Assembly (NCBI GenBank): GCA_033761815.1
Contig: JANRMF010000110.1
Span: 1-14,314, forward strand
Length of the DNA stretch: 14,314 bases
Source of the DNA: JANRKH01 sp033761815
GTDB lineage: Bacteria; Pseudomonadota; Alphaproteobacteria; Rickettsiales; Rickettsiaceae
Direction of reading: 5' to 3'
The notes beneath the pieces were generated by a model that saw nothing but the letters and a program-made list of their open reading frames with translations, did not search any database and was not told where the DNA came from. The position numbers and the translations under genes were made by a program. Positions 6,593 through 12,803 of the stretch are shown in pieces. Every line of letters starts with the position of its first letter. Position 1 is the stretch's first letter.

Positions 6593-7336
6593 ATGCAAAA
6601 CAGAGACCTAATTCGCACCAGAATTCAAAACTCATTCCTAATTGACTCTGAAGTCAGAGATAAATACCTCTCTATTGGTAGAGCAATAATCAAGGATTTG
6701 CTCGAGGATATTGATTTCTCCCAAGTAAAAAAAATATTGATCCTTGGGGGTAGGGGTTCTATTTTTTCATCCACTGAGCTTGGCGAAAATTTACATATTG
6801 AAGAGCAATATTACACAAATCAGGAGCTTAGCAAAAAATATGACATAATCATAAGTTTTTATGATATTAGCACAATTGTAGATATTAATATGTTTTTGAT
6901 TTGGGTGAAGTTTCATTTGAATGAAAATGGAGTTTTTGCTGGGTGTTTTGTTGGCGAAGAGAGCTTGATGAATACTCGTCTTAAGTTATGGGCTCTGGAA
7001 GAGAAGATAGAGGGAGGCTATAGTAATAGAATTCTACCTATGATAAGGCTGCAAAATTTCAACCAATTACTATATCAATCTGGTTTTGTGAATTTAATAT
7101 CTTTTAGTGAGCGCATTAGCCTTGGAGAAGGAAATATATATAAATTTTTGAGATATATCAGAGAGTGCGGGGATAATTCTTCTGAGATTGCCCCAGTCTC
7201 AACAATTAGGCCAATTAGCAGAAAACTATACCAAGCAATTGCCAAAAGTAAGGAGAATTACAACGATAATCTGGATATAATTGGGTTTTGCAGCTCATCC
7301 TCTACTGCTTTATTTGCAAATAAGGTCAATAGATGA
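6593..7336 (+). CDS. Degenerate NDUFAF5/BioC-like methyltransferase-fold protein
   Basis: The 247-residue protein has the architecture of the alphaproteobacterial and mitochondrial NDUFAF5-type SAM-dependent enzymes. The recognisable parts are an N-terminal helix (R-x-R-I...S-F-L-I), the stretch N-x-x-G-x-F-A-G-C-F-V-G-E-E-S-L (111-125), the E-x-x-I-E-G-G-Y-S-N-R block (136-146), a Q-L-L-Y-Q-S-G-F motif (158-165), an L-R-Y-I-R-E-C-G-D-N-S segment (186-196) and a C-terminal Y-x-x-A region. The SAM-binding glycine loop is eroded: ILGGRGS at 50-56 replaces the usual acidic D-x-G-C-G-x-G. The segment that normally reads like SSLxLHWVND has become ISFYDISTIVD. It may therefore have lost catalysis while keeping a structural role. 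NDUFAF5 relatives modify a complex I subunit, but the bacterial substrate is not settled. No Shine-Dalgarno is obvious. It probably shares a transcript with lpd, 42 bases downstream. Confidence 0.7.
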   Translation: MQNRDLIRTRIQNSFLIDSEVRDKYLSIGRAIIKDLLEDIDFSQVKKILILGGRGSIFSSTELGENLHIEEQYYTNQELSKKYDIIISFYDISTIVDINMFLIWVKFHLNENGVFAGCFVGEESLMNTRLKLWALEEKIEGGYSNRILPMIRLQNFNQLLYQSGFVNLISFSERISLGEGNIYKFLRYIRECGDNSSEIAPVSTIRPISRKLYQAIAKSKENYNDNLDIIGFCSSSSTALFANKVNR

Positions 7337-7378
7337 TAGAATAAAATAAGATTATTAACTTATATACAGAAATAAAAT

Positions 7379-8788
7379 ATGACAGACCAAGAAGATAAAT
7401 TTGATTTAGTAGTAATAGGCGGCGGGCCTGCAGGATATACTGGCGCAATTAGAGCAGCTCAACTTGGCATGAAAGTAGCATGTATAGAAAAGAGGCAAAC
7501 CCTAGGCGGGACTTGTCTTAATGAAGGCTGCATCCCCTCTAAAGCACTTTTGAATTATTCAGAAAAATATGAAGAGGCAAGTCATCATTTTGAAGATATC
7601 GGCATAGAGGTTAGCCCTAAGTTAAATATACAAAAAATGCTTGCAAAAAAAAATCAGGTAGTATCAGATTTGTGCAAAGGAATAGATGGTTTATTTGCAA
7701 AAAATAAAATCAAAAGATTTGCCTGCGCGGGAAGAATTTCTGGCCCAGAAGAAGTAGTCATTACCAAAGAAGATGGTTCAACCGAAGTTGTTAAAACCAA
7801 GAAAATCCTGATTGCGACAGGTTCTGAAGTTATAGATTTACCAGGAATTAAATGCGATAGTAAAAAAATTATCACCTCCAAAGAGGCTCTTGAAATAGAA
7901 AAAGTACCATCCTCTCTGATCGTTATTGGAGGAGGGTATATAGGGCTTGAGCTTGGCTCAGTCTGGAGGAGGCTTGGAGCAAAAGTTACGGTAGTTGAAT
8001 TTAGTCCAAGAATTGTTCCGGCGGTGGATGGTGAAGTTGCAAATACTCTACAAAAATTACTGGCAAAACAAGGGATGGAGTTTATTTTTGACACCAAAGT
8101 TACATCTTCGCAATTAGAGGGAGAAAAAATTACCCTAAACCTTGAGACAAAGTCTGGCCAAAAATCAAATATTACCGCAGATATAGTTTTGGTGAGTGCT
8201 GGAAGAAGGCCTTTCACAAAGGATCTCGGTCTTGAAAAAGTAGGAATAGCTTTAAATGATAAAGGCAGGATACCCGTGAACGCTAAATTCCAAACAATAA
8301 TAACGAATATATATGCAGTTGGAGATGTTATTGATGGGCCTATGCTTGCTCACAAGGCAGAAGAGGAGGCTGTTGCTGCGGTTGAGATTATGGCCGGCCA
8401 AGCTGGGCATGTAAATTACGGAACCATACCAAGCGTGATATATACATTTCCTGAAGTTGCATCTGTTGGGCTTTCGGAAGATGATTTGAAAAAACAAGGT
8501 AGGGAGTATAAAGTGGGGAAATTCCCATTCCTTGCAAATAGCAGAGCAAGAGCCGCAAGGAATGTGGATGGTTTTGTCAAAATTCTGGCAGATAAGATTA
8601 CGGATGAGATTATTGGCGCTCATATAATCGGCCCTGATGCTGGTACTTTGATTGCAGAGATTGTTCTAGGGATGGAGTTTAAAGCAGCAGCGGAGGATAT
8701 AGCGCGAACATGCCACGCTCACCCAACATTAAACGAGGCGGTTAGAGAGGCTGCTCTTGCGGTGGATAAAAGAACTATAAATTTCTAG
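7379..8788 (+). CDS. lpd: Dihydrolipoyl dehydrogenase (E3 of 2-oxoacid dehydrogenase complexes)
   Basis: This flavoprotein reoxidises the dihydrolipoyl groups of pyruvate and 2-oxoglutarate dehydrogenase complexes, passing electrons to NAD+. The 469 residues are the normal length and there is no fused lipoyl domain. In order one sees the FAD dinucleotide fold (V-V-I-G-G-G-P-A-G-Y, 11-20), the redox disulfide GGTCLNEGCIPSK with Cys46 and Cys51, the NAD fold (V-I-G-G-G-Y-I-G-L-E-L, about 182-192), the second FAD-contact motif (N-I-Y-A-V-G-D-V), and the dimer-domain active-site HAHPTLNE with His448 and Glu453. All catalytic residues are present. It follows the methyltransferase-like gene by 42 bases and precedes ygfZ by 61, all on the same strand. 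No E1 or E2 gene is nearby, so it may serve several complexes. Confidence 0.97.
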   Translation: MTDQEDKFDLVVIGGGPAGYTGAIRAAQLGMKVACIEKRQTLGGTCLNEGCIPSKALLNYSEKYEEASHHFEDIGIEVSPKLNIQKMLAKKNQVVSDLCKGIDGLFAKNKIKRFACAGRISGPEEVVITKEDGSTEVVKTKKILIATGSEVIDLPGIKCDSKKIITSKEALEIEKVPSSLIVIGGGYIGLELGSVWRRLGAKVTVVEFSPRIVPAVDGEVANTLQKLLAKQGMEFIFDTKVTSSQLEGEKITLNLETKSGQKSNITADIVLVSAGRRPFTKDLGLEKVGIALNDKGRIPVNAKFQTIITNIYAVGDVIDGPMLAHKAEEEAVAAVEIMAGQAGHVNYGTIPSVIYTFPEVASVGLSEDDLKKQGREYKVGKFPFLANSRARAARNVDGFVKILADKITDEIIGAHIIGPDAGTLIAEIVLGMEFKAAAEDIARTCHAHPTLNEAVREAALAVDKRTINF

Positions 8789-8849
8789 ACTAGAATTTTG
8801 AGTGTATTTCAGTTATTATTTGCGCTACTTGAAAAAAGAGTAAATTCCA

Positions 8850-9647
8850 ATGCAGATTTTAGAAGATAGAGTGATTATTAAAGCATTCGGCAAAGATGCT
8901 AAGCGTTACCTTCAGTCAACTACAACAAATGATATAGAGGTACTTACAAAAGAGAGCGACTCTATTTATGCCTATTTTTTGAATGCTCAAGGGAGGTTTT
9001 TGTATGATAGTTTCATCATTATGGCTGAGGATGGTTATTTTCTTGATGTGAATAAAGATTATGCAGAAAAGCTTTTGTCTAGACTAGATTTTTATAAATT
9101 AAACATGAAGGTAAATTTTTCCCTGGAAAAAAATTTGAAAATTTTTTACCAAAAGACTAAGCGGGAGGGAAAAATAGTGTATAAAGATAGTAGATATGAA
9201 AAAATGGGTTATAGGTGCGTTTCAACTTTGGTTGATGGGCCAGTGGATGAATCATACCTTGAAGATAAGTATGAATATTCCATCCCAGATGGCTTTACTG
9301 ATTTGGTTCATGAAAAATCTCTGCCACCGGAATTTGGCTGCGATTTTTTATCCTCAGTCTCTTATACAAAAGGCTGTTACACTGGGCAAGAGGTCATCTC
9401 CCGCACTAAATATCAAGGAGTAGTCAGGAAGAATTTATATAAACTGACATTTAAGGATAATATGGAGGATTTAAAAGGAGAGGAGATTGTGCTCGGTAAT
9501 GAAAAAATAGGATATATAACCTCAAGCTGGAAGGATATAGCAATAGCTTTGCTAAAAACAGAAAAAATAAAAGATTATGAGGGTTTGCTTTATTCTGAAA
9601 GAGCGGGGCATGGCGAGTTTGCATTGGCAAGTTTTTATCAAGTATAA
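8850..9647 (+). CDS. ygfZ: YgfZ/IBA57-family folate-binding protein, Fe-S cluster maintenance
   Basis: The family is related to the GcvT aminomethyltransferases and uses tetrahydrofolate while supporting the assembly or repair of certain Fe-S enzymes. The decisive feature is the signature KGCYTGQE at 174-181 with the conserved Cys176. The N-terminal half has the expected Y-L-Q-S-T-T-T-N-D (20-28) and L-N-A-Q-G-R-F-L-Y-D (44-53) blocks. The 265 residues are slightly short but complete for an alphaproteobacterial member, ending in a small beta-barrel domain. It follows lpd by 61 bases and may be read through from it; the ribosome binding site is weak. Annotated as the CAF17-like/COG0354 group in many genomes. 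I see no missing key residue. Confidence 0.92.
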   Translation: MQILEDRVIIKAFGKDAKRYLQSTTTNDIEVLTKESDSIYAYFLNAQGRFLYDSFIIMAEDGYFLDVNKDYAEKLLSRLDFYKLNMKVNFSLEKNLKIFYQKTKREGKIVYKDSRYEKMGYRCVSTLVDGPVDESYLEDKYEYSIPDGFTDLVHEKSLPPEFGCDFLSSVSYTKGCYTGQEVISRTKYQGVVRKNLYKLTFKDNMEDLKGEEIVLGNEKIGYITSSWKDIAIALLKTEKIKDYEGLLYSERAGHGEFALASFYQV

Positions 9648-9648
9648 A

Positions 9649-9662
9649 AGAGAGCGCTCTCT
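9649..9662. repeat. Perfect 14-base palindrome just after ygfZ
   Basis: AGAGAGCGCTCTCT begins two bases after the ygfZ stop codon. As RNA it would form a five-base stem with a tight GCGC loop. No T-run follows, so it is either a processed 3' end or a protein-binding site. Confidence 0.4.
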
Positions 9663-9699
9663 ATTCACGTTTTCCCCACGAATAAGGATAATTATACCA

Positions 9700-9741
9700 G
9701 AGCCGACTAGCCCAGGGATTACTCACTAGGCTACTTGGCTC
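9700..9741. terminator. Strong hairpin between convergent ygfZ and the XRE regulator gene
   Basis: GAGCCGACTAGCC (9700-9712) pairs with GGCTACTTGGCTC (9729-9741), giving 12 of 13 positions paired (one G-U, one C-C mismatch) around a 16-base loop. It is the longest stem in the window. Neither strand has a U-run after it, so Rho-independent termination in the classical form is not supported. A 3'-end stabiliser, a palindromic repeat element or a small RNA are alternatives. Confidence 0.4.
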
Positions 9742-9755
9742 ATATGGCGACATAT
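9742..9755. repeat. Short hairpin with a GCGA loop beside the XRE stop codon
   Basis: ATATG-GCGA-CATAT forms a five-base stem capped by a GNRA-type loop as read on the plus strand. It abuts the hairpin at 9700-9741 and touches the stop codon of the regulator gene. Confidence 0.3.
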
Positions 9756-10186
9756 CACCCACCATTAGTTGCATTTGAAGATATGGCCTTGACTAGATCT
9801 ATAATTTTTTTTCGCACGCTAAGGTCTTTGATATCAACATAATATTTTATAAGTGTTGCAAGATCCTTGTCGCCTATGTCATCAGATGAGTAACCATCTT
9901 TTTGGTCTGCGAATGCAAAATCTCCATTTTTTTGACCCTTAGTTTCTAGGTCTTTGAAGAAAAATTCCACTGGGACCATAAGTAATTTTGCGAGGGAATA
10001 TAATTTTCCGGAGGATATTCTGTTTGTTGCTTTCTCGTATTTCTGAATTTGTTGAATACTGACATTGACAGCATCGCCCAGATCCTGCTGACTTAATCCC
10101 AGCATTATTCTCCTCATTTTCAGACGCTTACCAACGTGATTATCTATGAAATCTACTTTACCTTTTTTGTCTGAATTTTCTTGCAT
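9755..10186 (-). CDS. XRE-family transcriptional regulator (Cro/C1-type HTH)
   Basis: The 143-residue protein has one N-terminal Cro/C1 helix-turn-helix at about 18-72: V-G-K-R-L-K-x-R-R, then L-G-L-S-Q-Q-D-L-G (29-37) and V-S-I-Q-Q-I-Q-K-Y-E (42-51) as recognition helix, then N-R-I-S-S-G-K-L and V-P-V-E-F-F-F. This pattern is typical of the alphaproteobacterial regulators found next to lnt. A linker of about 80-105 leads to a C-terminal helical segment (L-I-K-Y-Y-V-D-I-K-D) likely used for dimerisation. It acts as a cytoplasmic DNA-binding protein; its targets are unknown. AGAGG lies 7 bases before the ATG. It has its own promoter (10241-10269), and its leader contains a CCTCC that could pair with that AGAGG. 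lnt is upstream on the same strand, 123 bases away. Confidence 0.92.
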   Translation of the reverse strand: MQENSDKKGKVDFIDNHVGKRLKMRRIMLGLSQQDLGDAVNVSIQQIQKYEKATNRISSGKLYSLAKLLMVPVEFFFKDLETKGQKNGDFAFADQKDGYSSDDIGDKDLATLIKYYVDIKDLSVRKKIIDLVKAISSNATNGG

Positions 10187-10240
10187 AATTTACCTCTGCG
10201 AATTTCTTTGTTAATTAATTAAGTTTTGAAAAGGAGGCTC

Positions 10241-10269
10241 AATATACTTACGATTAAATTGGTTGTAAA
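10241..10269 (-). promoter_or_regulatory. Promoter of the XRE regulator gene
   Basis: On the minus strand TTTACA (10264-10269), a 17-base spacer and TATATT (10241-10246) are each one base from consensus. The predicted leader of about 48 bases carries CCTCC and the palindrome TTAATTAATTAA. The regulator can therefore be transcribed independently of lnt. Confidence 0.55.
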
Positions 10270-10309
10270 GAGAATTTTGCTTGAGGATAAAAAAATTTTG
10301 TAAAAACCC

Positions 10310-11869
10310 TTAAGTTGTCCATGCGCCCTCTTTTTTAGGTTGTTTTCTTTTAAACAGACTACCGATGATAAAGGAAAAAATCAGGTAGTAATATATATAT
10401 TTCCCCTTATTAATCGAATACTCTGTAGGTTTTGTTAATTTTTGCGGTACATACCCATCGAGATAAACTACATCATTTAAGTTTGTTTTAGCGATAATGC
10501 GTCCAGCTCCATCGATAATCGCACTAATACCGTTATTTGCGGTGCGTATTAAAGGCAAGCCACTTTCAACAGCCCTTATTCTTGCTGAGTAAAAATGTTG
10601 ATATGGGCCAGAAGAGACTCCGTACCATCCATCATTGGTGACATTCAAAATTACATCCGCATCTTTATTGTTAGTTAGGACCTCGCTAGGAAATATAACT
10701 TCATAGCAAATTAAAGGCTTTATTTTTAAATTTTGCCTTGGAAGAGAGACGATAAAGCCACTATCTCCTGGAAAATACTCCATTTCTCCAGGGGTAATTT
10801 TACCCATATAGTTTATATATTCAGAAAATGGTACATATTCACCGAATGGCACAAGGTGAGCTTTGTGATAATCAAATATCATGCTCCCATCTATATCCAT
10901 AGCATACATACTCACAAATAATTTATATCTTGTGCGATTTGGGTTGTTTAAGTTGTCCGTTACGCCTCCTGTGATAAGAATTGCATTAGCATCTGTGACG
11001 AAAGATTTTAATGCATTATAAACACTAACATAGCTGGGCTCTACAACAACTGCAGATTCAGGCCATATTACCATATCAGGATTAAATAAAGATATATTAC
11101 TCAAAGATAGGTCTTTGTGCGTATTAACAACATCCCAAAATCTTTCTAGATTCCATTTATCTATTTGAGGAACGCTGGGCTGCACAAGTCTAAATTTCAC
11201 GGGGGTGTATATTGTACGATTTTCCTTTAAGCGATGGGATCCGTGATAGTACACATAAATCCACAAAGGGGCAGTGAACATGCAAAAAAATACAAAAAAA
11301 AGCTTATATTTTTTATCAAAAATATACAAAGCTGAAGTTGAGGTGAAAATTACTATAAAACTGAGGCAAAAAATGCCGAGAATACTACTCATCTGAATAG
11401 CAATATCAGAAAATGCGAGAGAGTACCCTATGAGATTCCATGGAAAGCCTGTATATAAGTATGTCCTGAGTAATTCAGCTCCAATCCAAAGTGCTGTGAA
11501 GGAGTTAAGAAAAAATATTCTTTTTGAGTAAAAATGGGCAGCAAAGCCAAGTAATGCAAAAAACTGAGCAAAAAAAGCCGGAAGCAGAATAAGTGCAATA
11601 GGCACAACCCACCAAAACTTTTCAGAATAAACAGATACGCCTATAGAAATCCAGTATAAACCTGCAAGAAAATATCCAAATCCGTAGCAATAACCACATA
11701 AAGTTGATTGCTTATAAGATCCTTGAGAGTGAATCACGAGGGCGAATAATCCAATAAATACTAGAGCTGGAAAAAAGAATAATGGCGCTAAGGCTAAGTT
11801 CGTTAGCATCCCCATTAAAAATGAGCTAAAAAGTGGGTAAGATTTGGAAAAATTTACTAATTTGTTCAT
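10310..11869 (-). CDS. lnt: Apolipoprotein N-acyltransferase Lnt
   Basis: Lnt adds the third acyl chain to the N-terminal cysteine of lipoproteins on the periplasmic face of the inner membrane. The product is 519 residues from the ATG used here (numbers below). About six or seven hydrophobic segments fill residues 10-210, including the conserved T-G-F-P-W-N-L-I-G-Y-S block (140-150). The nitrilase-like domain follows with the catalytic triad Glu271 (I-W-P-E-S-A), Lys336 (Y-H-K-A-H-L-V-P-F-G-E) and Cys388 (L-I-C-Y-E-V). Then come N-D-G-W-Y-G and the S-A-R-I-R-A-V-E-S-G-L-P-L-I-R-T-A-N-N-G-I core, and a last membrane span near 491-506. The triad spacing agrees with E. coli (E267, K335, C387). 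An in-frame GTG two codons upstream (11875) is an alternative start. The gene is divergent from fabI and followed by the XRE gene. Confidence 0.96.
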   Translation of the reverse strand: MNKLVNFSKSYPLFSSFLMGMLTNLALAPLFFFPALVFIGLFALVIHSQGSYKQSTLCGYCYGFGYFLAGLYWISIGVSVYSEKFWWVVPIALILLPAFFAQFFALLGFAAHFYSKRIFFLNSFTALWIGAELLRTYLYTGFPWNLIGYSLAFSDIAIQMSSILGIFCLSFIVIFTSTSALYIFDKKYKLFFVFFCMFTAPLWIYVYYHGSHRLKENRTIYTPVKFRLVQPSVPQIDKWNLERFWDVVNTHKDLSLSNISLFNPDMVIWPESAVVVEPSYVSVYNALKSFVTDANAILITGGVTDNLNNPNRTRYKLFVSMYAMDIDGSMIFDYHKAHLVPFGEYVPFSEYINYMGKITPGEMEYFPGDSGFIVSLPRQNLKIKPLICYEVIFPSEVLTNNKDADVILNVTNDGWYGVSSGPYQHFYSARIRAVESGLPLIRTANNGISAIIDGAGRIIAKTNLNDVVYLDGYVPQKLTKPTEYSINKGKYIYYYLIFSFIIGSLFKRKQPKKEGAWTT

Positions 11870-11901
11870 AGTCACTTTGAGAATCTTTTTTATAAAATCA
11901 T

Positions 11902-11930
11902 TTGTACAAAAATATAGACAATGCTATAAA
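11902..11930 (+). promoter_or_regulatory. Promoter of fabI
   Basis: TTGTAC (11902-11907), a 17-base spacer and TATAAA (11925-11930) predict a start near 11937 and a leader of about 31 bases to the ATG at 11968. TTTGTACAAA here is itself a 10-base palindrome in the 98-base spacer shared with divergent lnt. This argues against translation from 11902, which falls in the -35. Confidence 0.55.
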
Positions 11931-11967
11931 ACATACAAGAAATAAAAAAGATCCTGGGGGTAAAATT

Positions 11968-12768
11968 ATGACTAGTTCTAACGATACAAAACTTCTTGCC
12001 GGAAAAAGGGGCCTAATAATGGGGGTTGCAAACAATATGTCAATCGCCTGGTCAATAGCCTCAAAAGCACACAATGCAGGAGCTGAGCTAACTTTTACAT
12101 ACCCAAATGAGGCTATGGAGAAAAGAGTTAGGCCTCTTGCCGCAGAACTTGGGCTTGAGCATGTTTATCATTGCAATGTTGCCGAGGAGGAGTCCATAAC
12201 ATCTCTATTTGAGCATATAAAAAAAGATATGGGCGGGCTTGATTTTATAGTACATTCGGTTGCTTTTTCGGATAAAAGTGAGCTCAAGGGGAGGTACCTC
12301 GAGACCAGCCTTGCAAATTTCACGAACACTCTTCACATTTCATGTTATTCCCTAGTTAGCATAACAAGAGCGGCTGAGAGTATATTAAATGATAATGCGA
12401 GTATTCTCACTCTGAGTTATTTTGGAGCAGAAAAAGTTGTGCCAAATTACAATGTAATGGGAATAGCAAAAGCCGCTCTTGAAGCGAGTGTGAAATATCT
12501 TGCATTTGATGTGGGGCCAAAAAATATTAGGGTAAATGCAATATCTGCCGGCCCAATTAGAACTCTAGCAGCAAGCGCAATTGGGGACTTTAAATCCATG
12601 ATGGAACTTCATAGATCCACATCCCCCCTTAAAAGAAACACAACACTAGAGGATGTTGCAGGTGCGGGTCTTTATTTCCTCAGTGATTTATCCTCAGGAG
12701 TTACGGGAGAAATCCACCATGTGGATGCTGGATATAACATAATGGGCATGAGCATCTTTAAAGAATAA
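11968..12768 (+). CDS. fabI: Enoyl-[acyl-carrier-protein] reductase FabI (NADH)
   Basis: FabI reduces trans-2-enoyl-ACP to acyl-ACP, the last step of each elongation cycle. From the ATG at 11968 the protein is 266 residues, the usual length. It is preceded by a GGGGG ribosome binding site and lies downstream of the promoter. An in-frame start at 11902 would add 22 unusual residues and overlap the -35. It is a divergent short-chain dehydrogenase fold with G-V-A-N-N-M-S-I-A-W (19-28) in place of the common glycine motif, as FabI has. The Tyr-x6-Lys pair is Tyr161 and Lys168, with an additional conserved Tyr151 in S-Y-F-G-A-E. Then come N-A-I-S-A-G-P-I-R-T-L-A (substrate loop) and the C-terminal T-G-E-I-H-H-V-D-A-G-Y. 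All catalytic residues are present. With fabD it represents the fatty-acid pathway here. Members of this class are the targets of triclosan-type inhibitors. Confidence 0.97.
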   Translation: MTSSNDTKLLAGKRGLIMGVANNMSIAWSIASKAHNAGAELTFTYPNEAMEKRVRPLAAELGLEHVYHCNVAEEESITSLFEHIKKDMGGLDFIVHSVAFSDKSELKGRYLETSLANFTNTLHISCYSLVSITRAAESILNDNASILTLSYFGAEKVVPNYNVMGIAKAALEASVKYLAFDVGPKNIRVNAISAGPIRTLAASAIGDFKSMMELHRSTSPLKRNTTLEDVAGAGLYFLSDLSSGVTGEIHHVDAGYNIMGMSIFKE

Positions 12769-12771
12769 TAA

Positions 12772-12798
12772 GGAGAGTGGGGGTGTTTACCACTCTCC
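12772..12798 (-). terminator. Perfect 9-base-pair hairpin between fabI and the 471-residue gene
   Basis: GGAGAGTGG (12772-12780) and CCACTCTCC (12790-12798) pair perfectly around a 9-base loop. Read on the minus strand it is followed by TTATTATTCTTT, a broken U-rich tract. It therefore best serves as terminator of the minus-strand gene that stops at 12804; its tract runs into the fabI stop region. On the plus strand no U-run follows, though it may also end the fabI transcript. Confidence 0.6.
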
Positions 12799-12803
12799 AG
12801 CTC

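Noticed and set aside
7654..8623. Minus-strand frames of 187 and 123 codons
   Set aside because: Both are antisense to lpd, whose coding is unambiguous.
9700..9741. Stem-loop considered as part of a tRNA or 4.5S RNA
   Set aside because: Only about 42 bases, with no T-arm, anticodon arm, CCA or signal-recognition-particle loop motif.
11902..11967. 22-residue N-terminal extension of FabI
   Set aside because: It begins inside the -35 element, has no ribosome binding site, and FabI length and the GGGGG site fit the ATG at 11968.
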